A stretch of DNA of 64,000 bases, from NCBI RefSeq assembly GCF_021233435.1, contig NZ_CP089468.1, positions 620,001-684,000 on the forward strand. The letters run 5' to 3'. The position numbers and the translations under genes are program-made. The notes beneath the pieces were generated by a model. The model was not told the origin of the DNA. It searched no databases and saw nothing but the letters and a program-made list of their open reading frames with translations. Source of the DNA: Halobacterium noricense. Its GTDB lineage: Archaea; Halobacteriota; Halobacteria; Halobacteriales; Halobacteriaceae. Of the stretch, positions 50,277 through 58,283 are shown in pieces; positions within the stretch are counted from its first letter, which is position 1, and each line of letters begins with the position of its first letter.

Positions 50277-52048
50277 TGGACGCCATCGTGCCGCCGTTCG
50301 TCCCCGTGCTGCTGGCGGCGATACTGTTGCCGTTCCTCGGACGGCGGGTCGGTCACGCACTCGGTGCGCTCGCCAGCGCCGCCGTCGTCCCCTACGTCTG
50401 GCTCGTCTCCGACGGCGTCTACTTCCAGACGCAGCTGTTCGGGTTCGACGCCGTGCTGTTCAACGTCGACCCGTTCTCGACGCTGATGGGGCTCATCTTC
50501 GGGTTCATCGGCGCCGCGGGCGTGCTGTACTCGTACGCCAGCGACGCCGACAACCGCCAGACCGCGTTCGCGCTCGGCTACGTGGGCACGAGCCTCGGCG
50601 CCGTCTTCGGCGGCGACTGGCTCACGCTCATCTTCTTCTGGGAGCTGATGGCCGTCACCAGCACGCTGCTGGTGTGGCACTACGGCGGGAAGGCCGTCCG
50701 CGCGGGCTTCCGGTACGCGCTCGCGCACGGCATCGGCGGCACGCTCCTGCTCGGCGGCATCGTCTGGCACTTCGCCGAGACCGGGACGTTCCTGTTCGCC
50801 TCGGTCCCCGGCGGCCCCGAAACCGGCGGGCTCGCAGGGCCGGTCGCGCCCGTGCTCGGCGCAATCGGCATCGGCGTCAACGTCGGGTTCATCGGGCTGC
50901 ACGCGTGGCTGCCCGACACCTACCCGCGCCCGCACGTCGCCGCCAGCGTCTTCCTCTGCGTGTTCACGACGAAGACCGGCGTCTACGGGATGTACCGCGT
51001 GTTCCCGCAGGACGGCAACGTCGCCGTCGCGTACATGGGCGGCTTCATGGCCGTCTTCGGCGCGACGATGGCGCTGTTCCAGAACGACATGCGCCGGCTG
51101 CTGTCCTACCACATCCAGTCGCAGGTCGGCTACATGGTCGCCGGCGTCGGCATCGGCTCGACGCTCGCCCAAGCCGGCGCGTTCGCGCACGTCTTCAACC
51201 ACATCCTCTACAAGGGCCTGCTGTTCATGGTCGCCGGCGTCGTCGTCTACCGCACCGGCGAGGAGAGCCTGAAGAAGCTCGGCGGGCTCGCCCGCGAGAT
51301 GCCGCTGACCGCCGCCGCGTTCACTATCGCGGCGCTCTCGATTGCGGGCTTCCCCGGGTTCAACGGCTTCGTCAGCAAGGGCATCGTCATCTCGGCGAGC
51401 CACTACGACTTCGTGAAGGGTCCGTTCTCGGTCGCCGGCTACACCAGCCTCGAGATTCTGCTGCTGGTCGGGGGCGTCGGGACGTTCATGTCGTTCATCA
51501 AGTTCGGCTACTACGCGTTCTTCCACGGCAGCTACGACGGCTCCGTGAAAGACGCCAACCGCGGCCAGTCGGTCGCGATGGTGACGGTGGCGGTGCTGTG
51601 TGTCGTCTACGGGCTCGCGCCGGACGCCCTGTTCGCCGTGCTGCCCTACGACGTCACCGACCACCACGTCGTCTCCCACGCCTACCACACCTACACCACG
51701 AGTCACATCCTCGAAGGCGTCGCGCTCGCTGCGGCGGGGCTGGTCGGCTTCGCGCTCGTGAAGAAGCCGCTCTCGAAGCTCGGCCGCGTCCCGGACGCCG
51801 ACAACGCGTACAACCCACTGACGTTCTACGCCACCCGGTATCTCGTCGTCGGCGTCACCGAACTGTACGCCGCCGTCGACCGCGCCGCCGTCCGCACCGC
51901 CGATGCGACTGCGGCGGTCGTCACCGCGCCGGGCGCTGCCGCCGGGCGGCTCGTCGGCGAGGACCGCGTCTCGCTGCGCGCGGACATGAGCACGAGCATC
52001 CTGCTCGTCGTCGTGATGGTCGCCGTCGCGCTCGTGCTCGTGCTGTAA
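50276..52048 (+). CDS. Mrp antiporter large subunit (MrpA/NuoL-like), last gene of operon
   Basis: This 590-residue protein has about sixteen helices. FFWELMAVTSTLLVWHYGG, NVGFIGLHAWLPDTYPRPHVAASVFLCVFTTKTGVYGMYR and NDMRRLLSYHIQSQVGYMVAGVGIGS are the conserved proton-path elements. The C-terminus extends past the usual helices with DRAAVRTADATAAVVTAPGAAAG and a final helix, which is reminiscent of the extended arm of NuoL. The start codon shares a base with the stop of the previous gene. Confidence 0.9.
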   Translation: MDAIVPPFVPVLLAAILLPFLGRRVGHALGALASAAVVPYVWLVSDGVYFQTQLFGFDAVLFNVDPFSTLMGLIFGFIGAAGVLYSYASDADNRQTAFALGYVGTSLGAVFGGDWLTLIFFWELMAVTSTLLVWHYGGKAVRAGFRYALAHGIGGTLLLGGIVWHFAETGTFLFASVPGGPETGGLAGPVAPVLGAIGIGVNVGFIGLHAWLPDTYPRPHVAASVFLCVFTTKTGVYGMYRVFPQDGNVAVAYMGGFMAVFGATMALFQNDMRRLLSYHIQSQVGYMVAGVGIGSTLAQAGAFAHVFNHILYKGLLFMVAGVVVYRTGEESLKKLGGLAREMPLTAAAFTIAALSIAGFPGFNGFVSKGIVISASHYDFVKGPFSVAGYTSLEILLLVGGVGTFMSFIKFGYYAFFHGSYDGSVKDANRGQSVAMVTVAVLCVVYGLAPDALFAVLPYDVTDHHVVSHAYHTYTTSHILEGVALAAAGLVGFALVKKPLSKLGRVPDADNAYNPLTFYATRYLVVGVTELYAAVDRAAVRTADATAAVVTAPGAAAGRLVGEDRVSLRADMSTSILLVVVMVAVALVLVL

Positions 52049-52089
52049 CCCCCGCGAACCCCTCTCACGGTCGCGCTCGTTCCGTCACC

Positions 52090-52096
52090 TTTTATT
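52090..52096 (+). promoter_or_regulatory. TATA-like element of hpt
   Basis: TTTTATT stands alone in GC-rich sequence 22-28 bp before the hpt ATG, as expected for a leaderless transcript. Confidence 0.55.
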
Positions 52097-52117
52097 CGCG
52101 GCACAAGTACTTCCTGC

Positions 52118-52684
52118 ATGGATAGGCTCAAGCAGTCCCTGCTCGACGCGCCCATCATCGAGAAAGACGGCTACCACTACTTCGTCCACCCCATCAGCGA
52201 CGGCGTCCCCATGCTGGAGCCGGAGCTGCTGCGGGAGATCGTCATCCGCATCATCCGGAAGGCCGAACTCGACGAGGTCGACAAGATTGTCACCCCGGCA
52301 GCGATGGGCATCCACATCTCCACGGCGGTGTCGCTGATGACCGACATCCCCATCGTCGTCATCCGCAAGCGCGAGTACGGCCTGCCCGGCGAGGTCGCGC
52401 TCAGCCAGCAGACCGGCTACTCGGAGAACGAGATGTACATCAACGACGTGGAGGCGGGCGACCGCGTGCTCGTCCTCGACGACGTGCTCTCGACGGGCGG
52501 CACCCTGCGCGCCATCACGGACGCCCTCGAACACATCGGCGCGGACGTCGCGGACGTCCTCGCGGTCATCAAGAAGGCCGGCCCGAACGAACTCGACGAC
52601 ACCGACACGGACGTGAAGACGCTCATCAACGTCGACGTCCAGGACGGCGACGTCGTCATCGTCGACGCCGAAGGCGACGACTGA
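52118..52684 (+). CDS. hpt: Purine phosphoribosyltransferase (hypoxanthine/adenine PRTase-like)
   Basis: This 188-residue enzyme has the PRPP-binding loop [17 protein letters not shown] and the flexible substrate loop [26 protein letters not shown]. Its N-terminus ([26 protein letters not shown]) is that of archaeal Hpt/HGPTase-like proteins. These salvage purine bases to nucleotides. Some haloarchaeal members were reported to prefer adenine, so the exact base is uncertain. Followed after 65 bp by the DJ-1 family gene. Confidence 0.88.
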   Translation: MDRLKQSLLDAPIIEKDGYHYFVHPISDGVPMLEPELLREIVIRIIRKAELDEVDKIVTPAAMGIHISTAVSLMTDIPIVVIRKREYGLPGEVALSQQTGYSENEMYINDVEAGDRVLVLDDVLSTGGTLRAITDALEHIGADVADVLAVIKKAGPNELDDTDTDVKTLINVDVQDGDVVIVDAEGDD

Positions 52685-52749
52685 GTCGACTGCCGGCGGA
52701 ACTCGCAGCCTCGACGGAGCTTTTCCCGCTGCCGGTCCACTGTTCGCGT

Positions 52750-53481
52750 ATGCCGTCTGCACTATTCGTCGTCAGCGAGGAAGGCTACTGGGGAGAGGAG
52801 TGCGTCGAACCGCTCACGACGCTCGACAGCGAGGGCTTCGAGATTACGGTCGCGACGCCGAGCGGGTCGCCGCCGGTGCTCGACGAGCGCTCCGCGGACC
52901 CCGAGAACGTCGGCGAGGAGACCGCCGAGTGGGTCCGCGACGTCCACGAGAACGACGAGCGCCTCAACAATCCGGTCTCGGTCGCGGAAGTCGAAGCCGC
53001 GGACTACGACGCGGTCGTCTTCCCCGGCGGCCACGGCACGGAGTGGGACGTGAATCAGGACGTCGACGCCCGCCGCCTCCTCCGAAACGCCGTGGAGGGC
53101 GACAGCGAGAAGGCGCTGGTCGTCTGCCACGCGGCGGGGATTCTCGCGTTCACCAGAGCCAGCGAGGCGCGCAGCGCCTCGGACCGAGCGAGCGGTGACC
53201 AACCGCGAGCCAGCGACAACGACTTCCTCGTCGCCGGCCGCGACGTCACCGGCTTCCCGAACGAGTGGGAGGAAGGCATCGTCGACGACCACGACCGGAT
53301 GCCCGATGGCCGCAAGCTCCCCTACTGGGTCGAGGACGAAGTGAAGGCCGCCGGCGGGAACTGGGACGCCGAACTCGACGCCGACACCAGCGTCACCGTC
53401 GACGGCGACCTCCTCACCGCGCGCGGCCCCGGCTCCTCCAGCGCGGCCGCCCAGACCCTCCTCGACGAACTCGACGCGTAG
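52750..53481 (+). CDS. DJ-1/PfpI family protein carrying a palindromic 17-codon insertion
   Basis: This 243-residue protein of the Hsp31/DJ-1 type has FVVSEEGYWGEECVEPLTTL at the N-terminus, VVFPGGHGTEWD, and the nucleophile elbow VVCHAAGIL with C126. Such proteins act as glyoxalase III or deglycase-like enzymes. Right after the elbow, residues 136-152 (RASEARSASDRASGDQP) are Ser/Ala/Arg-rich, unlike the rest, and are encoded by two hairpins flanked by a 10-bp direct repeat; removing 51 bp restores a plausible family sequence (FTRASDNDFLVAGRD). The insertion keeps the frame. Whether the enzyme still works is unknown. Confidence 0.88.
   Translation: MPSALFVVSEEGYWGEECVEPLTTLDSEGFEITVATPSGSPPVLDERSADPENVGEETAEWVRDVHENDERLNNPVSVAEVEAADYDAVVFPGGHGTEWDVNQDVDARRLLRNAVEGDSEKALVVCHAAGILAFTRASEARSASDRASGDQPRASDNDFLVAGRDVTGFPNEWEEGIVDDHDRMPDGRKLPYWVEDEVKAAGGNWDAELDADTSVTVDGDLLTARGPGSSSAAAQTLLDELDA
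53156..53216. repeat. In-frame palindromic insertion with 10-bp direct repeats
   Basis: GAGCCAGCGA occurs at 53156-53165 and 53207-53216, exactly 51 bp (17 codons) apart. Between them lie CGAGGCGC-GCA-GCGCCTCG (53163-53181) and GCGGT-GACCA-ACCGC (53192-53206), two perfect hairpins. The flanking repeat looks like a target-site duplication or a slippage footprint. Confidence 0.6.
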
Positions 53482-53520
53482 CTGGGGGAGAACTCCCACA
53501 CGGCGACCGAAACAGAACCC

Positions 53521-53525
53521 TTAAC
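53521..53525 (+). promoter_or_regulatory. TATA-like element of the initiator tRNA gene
   Basis: TTAAC (in CCCTTAACT) lies 27-31 bp before the first base of the mature tRNA, the expected archaeal distance. Confidence 0.45.
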
Positions 53526-53551
53526 TGCGGCACCGCGCTACGAAGGAATGC

Positions 53552-53626
53552 AGCGGGATGGGATAGCCAGGAGATTCCGCCGGGCTCATAACCCGGAGAT
53601 CGGTAGTTCAAATCTACTTCCCGCTA
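53552..53626 (+). tRNA. Initiator tRNA-Met (CAT)
   Basis: The gene folds as a full cloverleaf of 75 nt. The acceptor stem AGCGGGA/TCCCGCT begins with the A1-T72 pair that marks archaeal initiators. The anticodon arm CCGGG-CTCATAA-CCCGG has three G-C pairs next to the loop, the second initiator mark, and anticodon CAT. There is no intron. CCA is not encoded (A73 is followed by CTT). It starts translation at ATG and GTG codons. The sequence agrees with the known haloarchaeal initiator, as far as I recall it. Confidence 0.95.
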
Positions 53627-53628
53627 CT
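53606..53628 (+). repeat. Direct repeat copy 1: initiator tRNA 3' end
   Basis: This 23-bp sequence, from the T-loop through the acceptor 3' strand and two bases beyond, recurs identically at 53805-53827. With one mismatch the match extends four bases further (CTCT). Copy 1 is part of the functional tRNA. Confidence 0.85.
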
Positions 53629-53637
53629 TCTCTCAAC

Positions 53638-53682
53638 GTCGCGCCGCGTAGCCCGGCGTTTCATCGCCAGGCGTGCCGCGAC
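53638..53682. repeat. First hairpin downstream of the initiator tRNA
   Basis: GTCGCG (53638-53643) pairs with CGCGAC (53677-53682), and inside it GCCCGGCG pairs with CGCCAGGC around a TTTCAT loop (one mismatch). It begins about 11 bp after the tRNA end. Confidence 0.45.
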
Positions 53683-53691
53683 AACGTGCGT

Positions 53692-53826
53692 GTAGCGAAG
53701 TGGATTTGAACCCTGCCAGACGCAGCCGAGCGGAGTTCTCGTGAGTGAAGCGAGCGAGAGCACGCCAGAGCTTGCTCTGGCGGCGCGAGGACCGTCTGGC
53801 TCCGGTTCAAATCTACTTCCCGCTAC
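53692..53826. repeat. Long imperfect hairpin bounded by tRNA 3'-end sequence in both orientations
   Basis: The left arm (53692-53722) is the antisense and the right arm (53793-53826) the sense version of the initiator tRNA 3' end plus GCCAGACG/CGTCTGGC. They pair over about 30 bp with one mismatch, a 3-nt gap and a small internal loop. The enclosed 70 nt hold CGCCAGAGC-TT-GCTCTGGCG (53763-53782, perfect) and TCTCG/CGAGA. The whole could fold as a branched RNA, or be a small non-autonomous element. Confidence 0.6.
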
Positions 53827-53827
53827 T
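53805..53827 (+). repeat. Direct repeat copy 2: initiator tRNA 3' end without the rest of the tRNA
   Basis: Identical 23 bp to 53606-53628, 199 bp downstream. There is no D-arm or anticodon arm upstream, so it is not a tRNA gene. The bases just before it belong to the long hairpin. Confidence 0.85.
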
Positions 53828-53849
53828 CCTCTAAAACTCACACTCCACA

Positions 53850-53899
53850 GCGTCGCCTCTCTGCGACGCGTCACGTGAGATTGTACGAAGTCGTGACGC
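53850..53899. repeat. Two chained hairpins between the tRNA region and the flippase gene
   Basis: GCGTCGC-6 nt-GCGACGC (53850-53869) shares bases with GCGTCACG-16 nt-CGTGACGC (53868-53899). Only one can form at a time, which resembles a switch or a bidirectional terminator. They end about 20 bp from the stop of the convergent flippase gene. Confidence 0.4.
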
Positions 53900-53920
53900 C
53901 GTTTCTCCGCCCCCAGCAGT

Positions 53921-55459
53921 TCAACGCGCCAGTTTCTCGCCGAGCGCGTCGCGGTAGCGGGCGGCGAGTTCGCGGACGACGAAGCGGTCGCGCGGGTCGA
54001 CGCCGAGCACGTGGAGGGTGGCGACGTAGACCGGGAGGCCGACGAGTACGCCGAGCGGGACAACGACGATGCCGTCGACGACTGTTCGAACTCCAGCGAG
54101 CACGGCGGTCATGACGACGCCGGCGGCGAGCGGCCGGAGGAATGTGGCGTCGAACGGCCACAGGCCCTCGAAGCGCCGGAGGAGTATTACTTGGATGCCG
54201 TTCTGGACGGCGATGGCCAGCGAGGTGCCGATTGCCGCGCCGACGAGCCCGAACTCCCGGACGAACAGGTAGGTGAGTGCGACGTTCAGCACGGCGAGCA
54301 GCCAGTCGAGGGCCATGCGGGCGTACTGGTGGTCGGTCATCATCAGCAGCCAGCCGGTCGCGCCGACGGCGCTCCCGACGAAGACGCCGCCGAGGTAGAC
54401 CGAGAGCGGGACGTACCCGCGGACGTACGTCTCGCCGAACAGCGCGAGCAGCTCCCGCCCGAACACGAGTTGGACGGCGAGAATCGGGACGACCGTAGTC
54501 ACGATGAGCCGTGTGACCGACGAGTAGACGGCGTTCAGGGTCACAGTGTCGTCCTCAGCGTAGAGCCGGGAGGCGACCGGCGGCAGTAGCTGGTTGAACG
54601 ACAGTAGCGGAATCCACGCAATCGAGATGAGCACGAGCACGACGTTGTAGACGCCGGCCGCGACCGCGGTCAGCAGCGCGCCGACGAGGAGGACGTCGAC
54701 GCGGTTCTGGAACACTTTCCCGAAGCTGCTCATCGCCACCGGGAGCGCGTGGTCGTAGAACCGGCGGGCTTCGCTGCGAGCGCCGCGTAGCGACGGTCGG
54801 ATGCCGGTGACACGCGCGGTGACCGGGTAGCCGGCGACGACCACGACGAGCAGGCAGGCGACGAACGCGCCCGCGACGCCGACGACGGAGTAGCCGAGCG
54901 CGAGCGCCGCGAGCGCGCCGACGAGCCGCGTGGCTGGCCGCAGGAGCTTGTTGAACAAGACTTCGCCGCGCGCCGACCCGCCCGCGCGGAAGGTCGCGGC
55001 GTACACCATCACGAGGCCGAGGAGCACGACGAAGACGCCGAACAGCCGCATCGTCGCCGGGAACGCGGGGTGGTCGACGGTCGTCGCGTTAATCCACGGC
55101 GCGAGCACCCACACGCCCGCCGCGATGAGCGCACCGACACCGATGGTGGTGGCGTACGCGAGCCCAGTCACTCTGGACTGCTTCGCGGAGTCGTCCTCGG
55201 AGGCCGGGAGGTAGCGCTGGAGCGTGGGCACGCTGCCGAACGTGACGAGCCGGGAGAGCAGTTGGGCGATGCGCCACGCGAGCGCGTACACGCCGTACGC
55301 GACGGGGCCGAGGCCGCGCGCGAGCACGAACTCCGAAGCGGTAATCAGCGCGCGCTGCGCGGAGACGCCGCTGGAGGTCACGACCGCGCCGTGCACAATC
55401 GTCAGCAGCGCGTCGCGTTCGGCTTCCGGGACCTCCTCGTCGTCGTGCGCGCGGCTCAT
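53921..55459 (-). CDS. Polysaccharide flippase (Wzx/MATE-like)
   Basis: This 512-residue protein has about fourteen helices. The N-terminal region GAVVTSSGVSAQRALITASEFVLARGLGPVAYGVYALAWRIAQ matches the RfbX/Wzx polysaccharide-synthesis flippase group, and the middle VLLVGALLTAVAAGVYNVVLVLISI is the conserved repeat-half junction. It would turn lipid-linked sugars to the outer face for N-glycosylation or exopolysaccharide. The divergent DUF2298 gene, which may also act on lipid-linked sugars, supports that context. Confidence 0.85.
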   Translation of the reverse strand: MSRAHDDEEVPEAERDALLTIVHGAVVTSSGVSAQRALITASEFVLARGLGPVAYGVYALAWRIAQLLSRLVTFGSVPTLQRYLPASEDDSAKQSRVTGLAYATTIGVGALIAAGVWVLAPWINATTVDHPAFPATMRLFGVFVVLLGLVMVYAATFRAGGSARGEVLFNKLLRPATRLVGALAALALGYSVVGVAGAFVACLLVVVVAGYPVTARVTGIRPSLRGARSEARRFYDHALPVAMSSFGKVFQNRVDVLLVGALLTAVAAGVYNVVLVLISIAWIPLLSFNQLLPPVASRLYAEDDTVTLNAVYSSVTRLIVTTVVPILAVQLVFGRELLALFGETYVRGYVPLSVYLGGVFVGSAVGATGWLLMMTDHQYARMALDWLLAVLNVALTYLFVREFGLVGAAIGTSLAIAVQNGIQVILLRRFEGLWPFDATFLRPLAAGVVMTAVLAGVRTVVDGIVVVPLGVLVGLPVYVATLHVLGVDPRDRFVVRELAARYRDALGEKLAR

Positions 55460-55571
55460 CGGTTACTCTCGGGGGGTGTCGTGTGTGAGCATTAAGCCGT
55501 TCGGTCGGCGAGAGGGGAGCGCAGAGAACGAACCCGAAAGCGTTTAGCGGCGGCTGCGTACGGTTTCACCG

Positions 55572-57953
55572 ATGGAGTACGGCGTCGTCGTTCGCTGGTG
55601 GCTGCTCTACCAGGCGTTGCTGGTCGTCGGGCTGCCGTTCGCGGCGCGACTGCTGCCGGACGCCCCGGACCGCGGCGCGTCGCTGGCCGTGCCGACGGCC
55701 GTCGTGTTGGTGACGGTTCCGTCGCTGTGGGTCGGCCAACTGGCGTTCGGGCTGTGGGTGGTCGTCGGCGTCGCGGCGGCGGTGGTAGCCGCGTCGGCGT
55801 GGCTGGCGCGCGGCGGCGTCGACGTCCCGAAGCGCCCGCTCGCGGAAGTCGTGGCAGTGTTCACCGCAGCGTTCCTGTTCCTCATCGTAATTCGGGCGGC
55901 TGCGGACGGCGTCCACCCCTACGGGGGCGAGAAGTTCCTCGACTTCGGGCTGCTGCAGAGCCTGCTGCGCGCCGACCGGCTGCCGCCCCAGGACTTCTGG
56001 TTCGCGGGCGAGCGCGTCGTCTACTACTACGGCGGCCACCTGATGGCGTCGATGCTCGCGCTCTTGTCCGGAACGACCGGGCGGTTCGCCTACGACCCGG
56101 CGCTGGCGGGGTTCTACGCGATGGCAGTCACCGCCGCGTACGGGCTCGCGAGTACGATTACCGCGGGCCGGTTCGAGGGCAGTGAGCCCGTCGAGCGTTC
56201 GATAGCGCTCGGCGTCGCGGCGGTCGTCTTCGTCGTGTTGCTCGTGACGCTGGGCGTGCCGTGGTACTACCTCGCCGTGCCGGCGGCGTTCGCGGCCGCC
56301 GTGCTCGCGGGGTCGACGCGGGTCCGCGCGGGGATTCTGTCGGCGTTCGTCTACGGGTTCGCGAGCAACCTCGTGACGCCGGTGCGCCTGCTCGCGGGCA
56401 CCTACGACGTGGTCCGGGAGGCGGTCGTCGCCGCGGGCATCAAGTCGAATCGTGCACCCGCGATTTCGCCCGCGGAGTTCGACATGTGGCACGCGAGCCG
56501 CGTCGTGGAGACGGGCATCAACGAGTTCCCGCTGTTCGCGTACCTGAACGGCGACCTGCACGCGCACATGATGAGCGTCGCCGTGCTATTCCTCGCGGTC
56601 GGCGTCGGGCTGGCGTACGCACGGACCCCCGAGTCGGAGCGCCGCCGACGACTCACGTTGCTGCTCGGCGCGTTCCCGGTCGCGGCGGCGACGATTCTCA
56701 CGGTGAACACGTGGAGCTTCCCAGCCGTCGCCGGCGTTGCGATGCTGAGCGTCGCGCTCGCGGACGCCGACCCACGAACACTGCTGCCCGAGTCGGTCGC
56801 ATGGCGGTTCGAGCGGTCGAGCGCGGCAGCGCGCGAGGTGCAGCGAGTCCTCCTCGGCGTCGCGGTCGCGATCACGGTCGCAGTGCTGGGGCTCGTCGTG
56901 GCGTGGCCGTTCGTTTCGAACGTCCTGCTCGCGGGTGCGAGCAACCAACACCCCGCGGCGTTCCCCGTGCCGACGCAGCTCGGCGCGTTCCTGCTCGTGC
57001 ACGGCCTGTTCCTCGTCTCGTTCGGCGCGTACCTCGTCTCCCGGGTCGCGAGGGATGGCTCGGATTGGGCGGCCGCGGGCCTCGCCGCCCTCGCCGCGGT
57101 GCTGCTCGCCGCGACCGTCGACCCCGTGATTGCCGGCGTGCGCGTCGGCGTCGCCGCAGTCCTGCTCGCCGGCCCGATACTCGCGGGCGCGTGGCTGCTG
57201 CGGCGGCGCGATGCCGTCGGCTTCGAGGGCGTGCTCGTCGTCGCGGGCGCGGGCCTCGTGGTCCTCGTCGAGTACGTCTACGTCGCGGACGCCGCCTCCT
57301 ACGAGCGCTTCAACACGATTTTCAAGGTGTACGCGCAGGTGTGGGCGCTCTGGTCGGTGCCGGCCGGCGTCGCGCTCGCCGCCCTCGCCGCGCGCACGCC
57401 CGACGCGTCGCGCCTGTGGTCGGTCGGCGGCACCGCGCTCGCCGTCCTGCTAGTCGTGTCGGCGGCCATCTACGGCGGGTTCGCGGTCGCCAGCCACGTC
57501 GACAGTTCGGACGACGCGACCCTCGACGCCTTCGAGTACGTCAACGACGAGCGCCCCGACGAGGGCGCCGCAATCGAGTGGCTGAACGAGAAGTCGGGTC
57601 AGCCGCACATCGTCTCCGCGCCGGGAACGTCGCCGTACTCGTGGCAGAACCCGGCGTCGAGTCTCACTGGAATCCCGACGGTCGCGGGCTGGTCGCACGC
57701 CGGCAACTACCACAGCGACTCCGCGTACCGGACGCGCGTCAGCGACGTCGGTGTGGTCTACGAGACCAGCGAAGCCGTCTCGCGGGCCATCGTTCTGCGG
57801 AAACACGACGTGCAGTACGTCTGGGTCGGGCCGGTCGAGCGCGAGCGCTATGACGTGCGCGTGACCGACGACGAACCGGGCATCAGCGTCGCGTTCACGA
57901 ACGAGAACGTGACCGTCTACGAAGTCACGCAGTCCGAACTCGTCGAACAGTAG
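55572..57953 (+). CDS. DUF2298 multi-pass membrane protein (putative glycosyltransferase-like)
   Basis: This 793-residue protein has about eighteen helices. The early extracytoplasmic loop GGEKFLDFGLLQSLLRADRLPPQDFWFAGERVVYYYGGH, with Y151-Y153, is the hallmark of the DUF2298 (YYY) family. EFPLFAYLNGDLHAHMMSV is a second family block. These proteins resemble GT-C membrane glycosyltransferases in layout, but activity is unproved. The C-terminal 130 residues form an extracellular domain (AIEWLNEKSGQPHIVSAPG). Divergent from the flippase gene across 112 bp. Confidence 0.86.
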   Translation: MEYGVVVRWWLLYQALLVVGLPFAARLLPDAPDRGASLAVPTAVVLVTVPSLWVGQLAFGLWVVVGVAAAVVAASAWLARGGVDVPKRPLAEVVAVFTAAFLFLIVIRAAADGVHPYGGEKFLDFGLLQSLLRADRLPPQDFWFAGERVVYYYGGHLMASMLALLSGTTGRFAYDPALAGFYAMAVTAAYGLASTITAGRFEGSEPVERSIALGVAAVVFVVLLVTLGVPWYYLAVPAAFAAAVLAGSTRVRAGILSAFVYGFASNLVTPVRLLAGTYDVVREAVVAAGIKSNRAPAISPAEFDMWHASRVVETGINEFPLFAYLNGDLHAHMMSVAVLFLAVGVGLAYARTPESERRRRLTLLLGAFPVAAATILTVNTWSFPAVAGVAMLSVALADADPRTLLPESVAWRFERSSAAAREVQRVLLGVAVAITVAVLGLVVAWPFVSNVLLAGASNQHPAAFPVPTQLGAFLLVHGLFLVSFGAYLVSRVARDGSDWAAAGLAALAAVLLAATVDPVIAGVRVGVAAVLLAGPILAGAWLLRRRDAVGFEGVLVVAGAGLVVLVEYVYVADAASYERFNTIFKVYAQVWALWSVPAGVALAALAARTPDASRLWSVGGTALAVLLVVSAAIYGGFAVASHVDSSDDATLDAFEYVNDERPDEGAAIEWLNEKSGQPHIVSAPGTSPYSWQNPASSLTGIPTVAGWSHAGNYHSDSAYRTRVSDVGVVYETSEAVSRAIVLRKHDVQYVWVGPVERERYDVRVTDDEPGISVAFTNENVTVYEVTQSELVEQ

Positions 57954-57969
57954 GCGTCGAAGTCGAGAA

Positions 57970-58236
57970 TCAGACCGCGAGGTCGCCGGCGCGCTTGTGG
58001 ACGGTGACGTCGTCGGCGTCGACGGTGTCGACGTCCAGCCAGTGCGGGATGAAGTTGCGCTTCTCGTAGTCCTCGAACTCGTCCTCGTCGCCGACGACAC
58101 ACCACAGCTGGACTTCGTCCGGGCCGTGCCAGTCGCCGTTGCGCGTCACCTGGAAGAGGACCTTCTCCTCGCCGTCGTACTCGATGACGCCGTCACGGCG
58201 CACGCCGGGGTCGCCGTGGATGATGAGTCGCTTCAT
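57970..58236 (-). CDS. HAH_0734-type small haloarchaeal protein
   Basis: This 88-residue protein begins MKRLIIHGDPGVRRDGVIEYDGEE and contains FQVTRNGDWHGPDEVQLWCVVGDEDEFEDYEKRNFIPHWL. I recognise this as the small, well conserved family named after Haloarcula HAH_0734; no function is known. It has one Cys, no membrane segment and no signal. Tail-to-tail with the DUF2298 gene. Confidence 0.75.
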   Translation of the reverse strand: MKRLIIHGDPGVRRDGVIEYDGEEKVLFQVTRNGDWHGPDEVQLWCVVGDEDEFEDYEKRNFIPHWLDVDTVDADDVTVHKRAGDLAV

Positions 58237-58283
58237 GGCTGCGGCTTCGGAGGGTGGCGGATTAAACGCTTCGAAGCCGGCCG

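Noticed and set aside
53552-53827. Integrated provirus or island at the initiator tRNA (att-site reading of the direct repeat)
   Set aside because: Only about 200 bp separate the two copies and no integrase is present, so a classical integrated element does not fit. The antisense copy is also unexplained by it.
53614-54063. Minus-strand ORF running through the tRNA-derived hairpins
   Set aside because: It crosses several hairpins and the end of the flippase gene in another frame; the peptide is Arg/Ser-rich without similarity.
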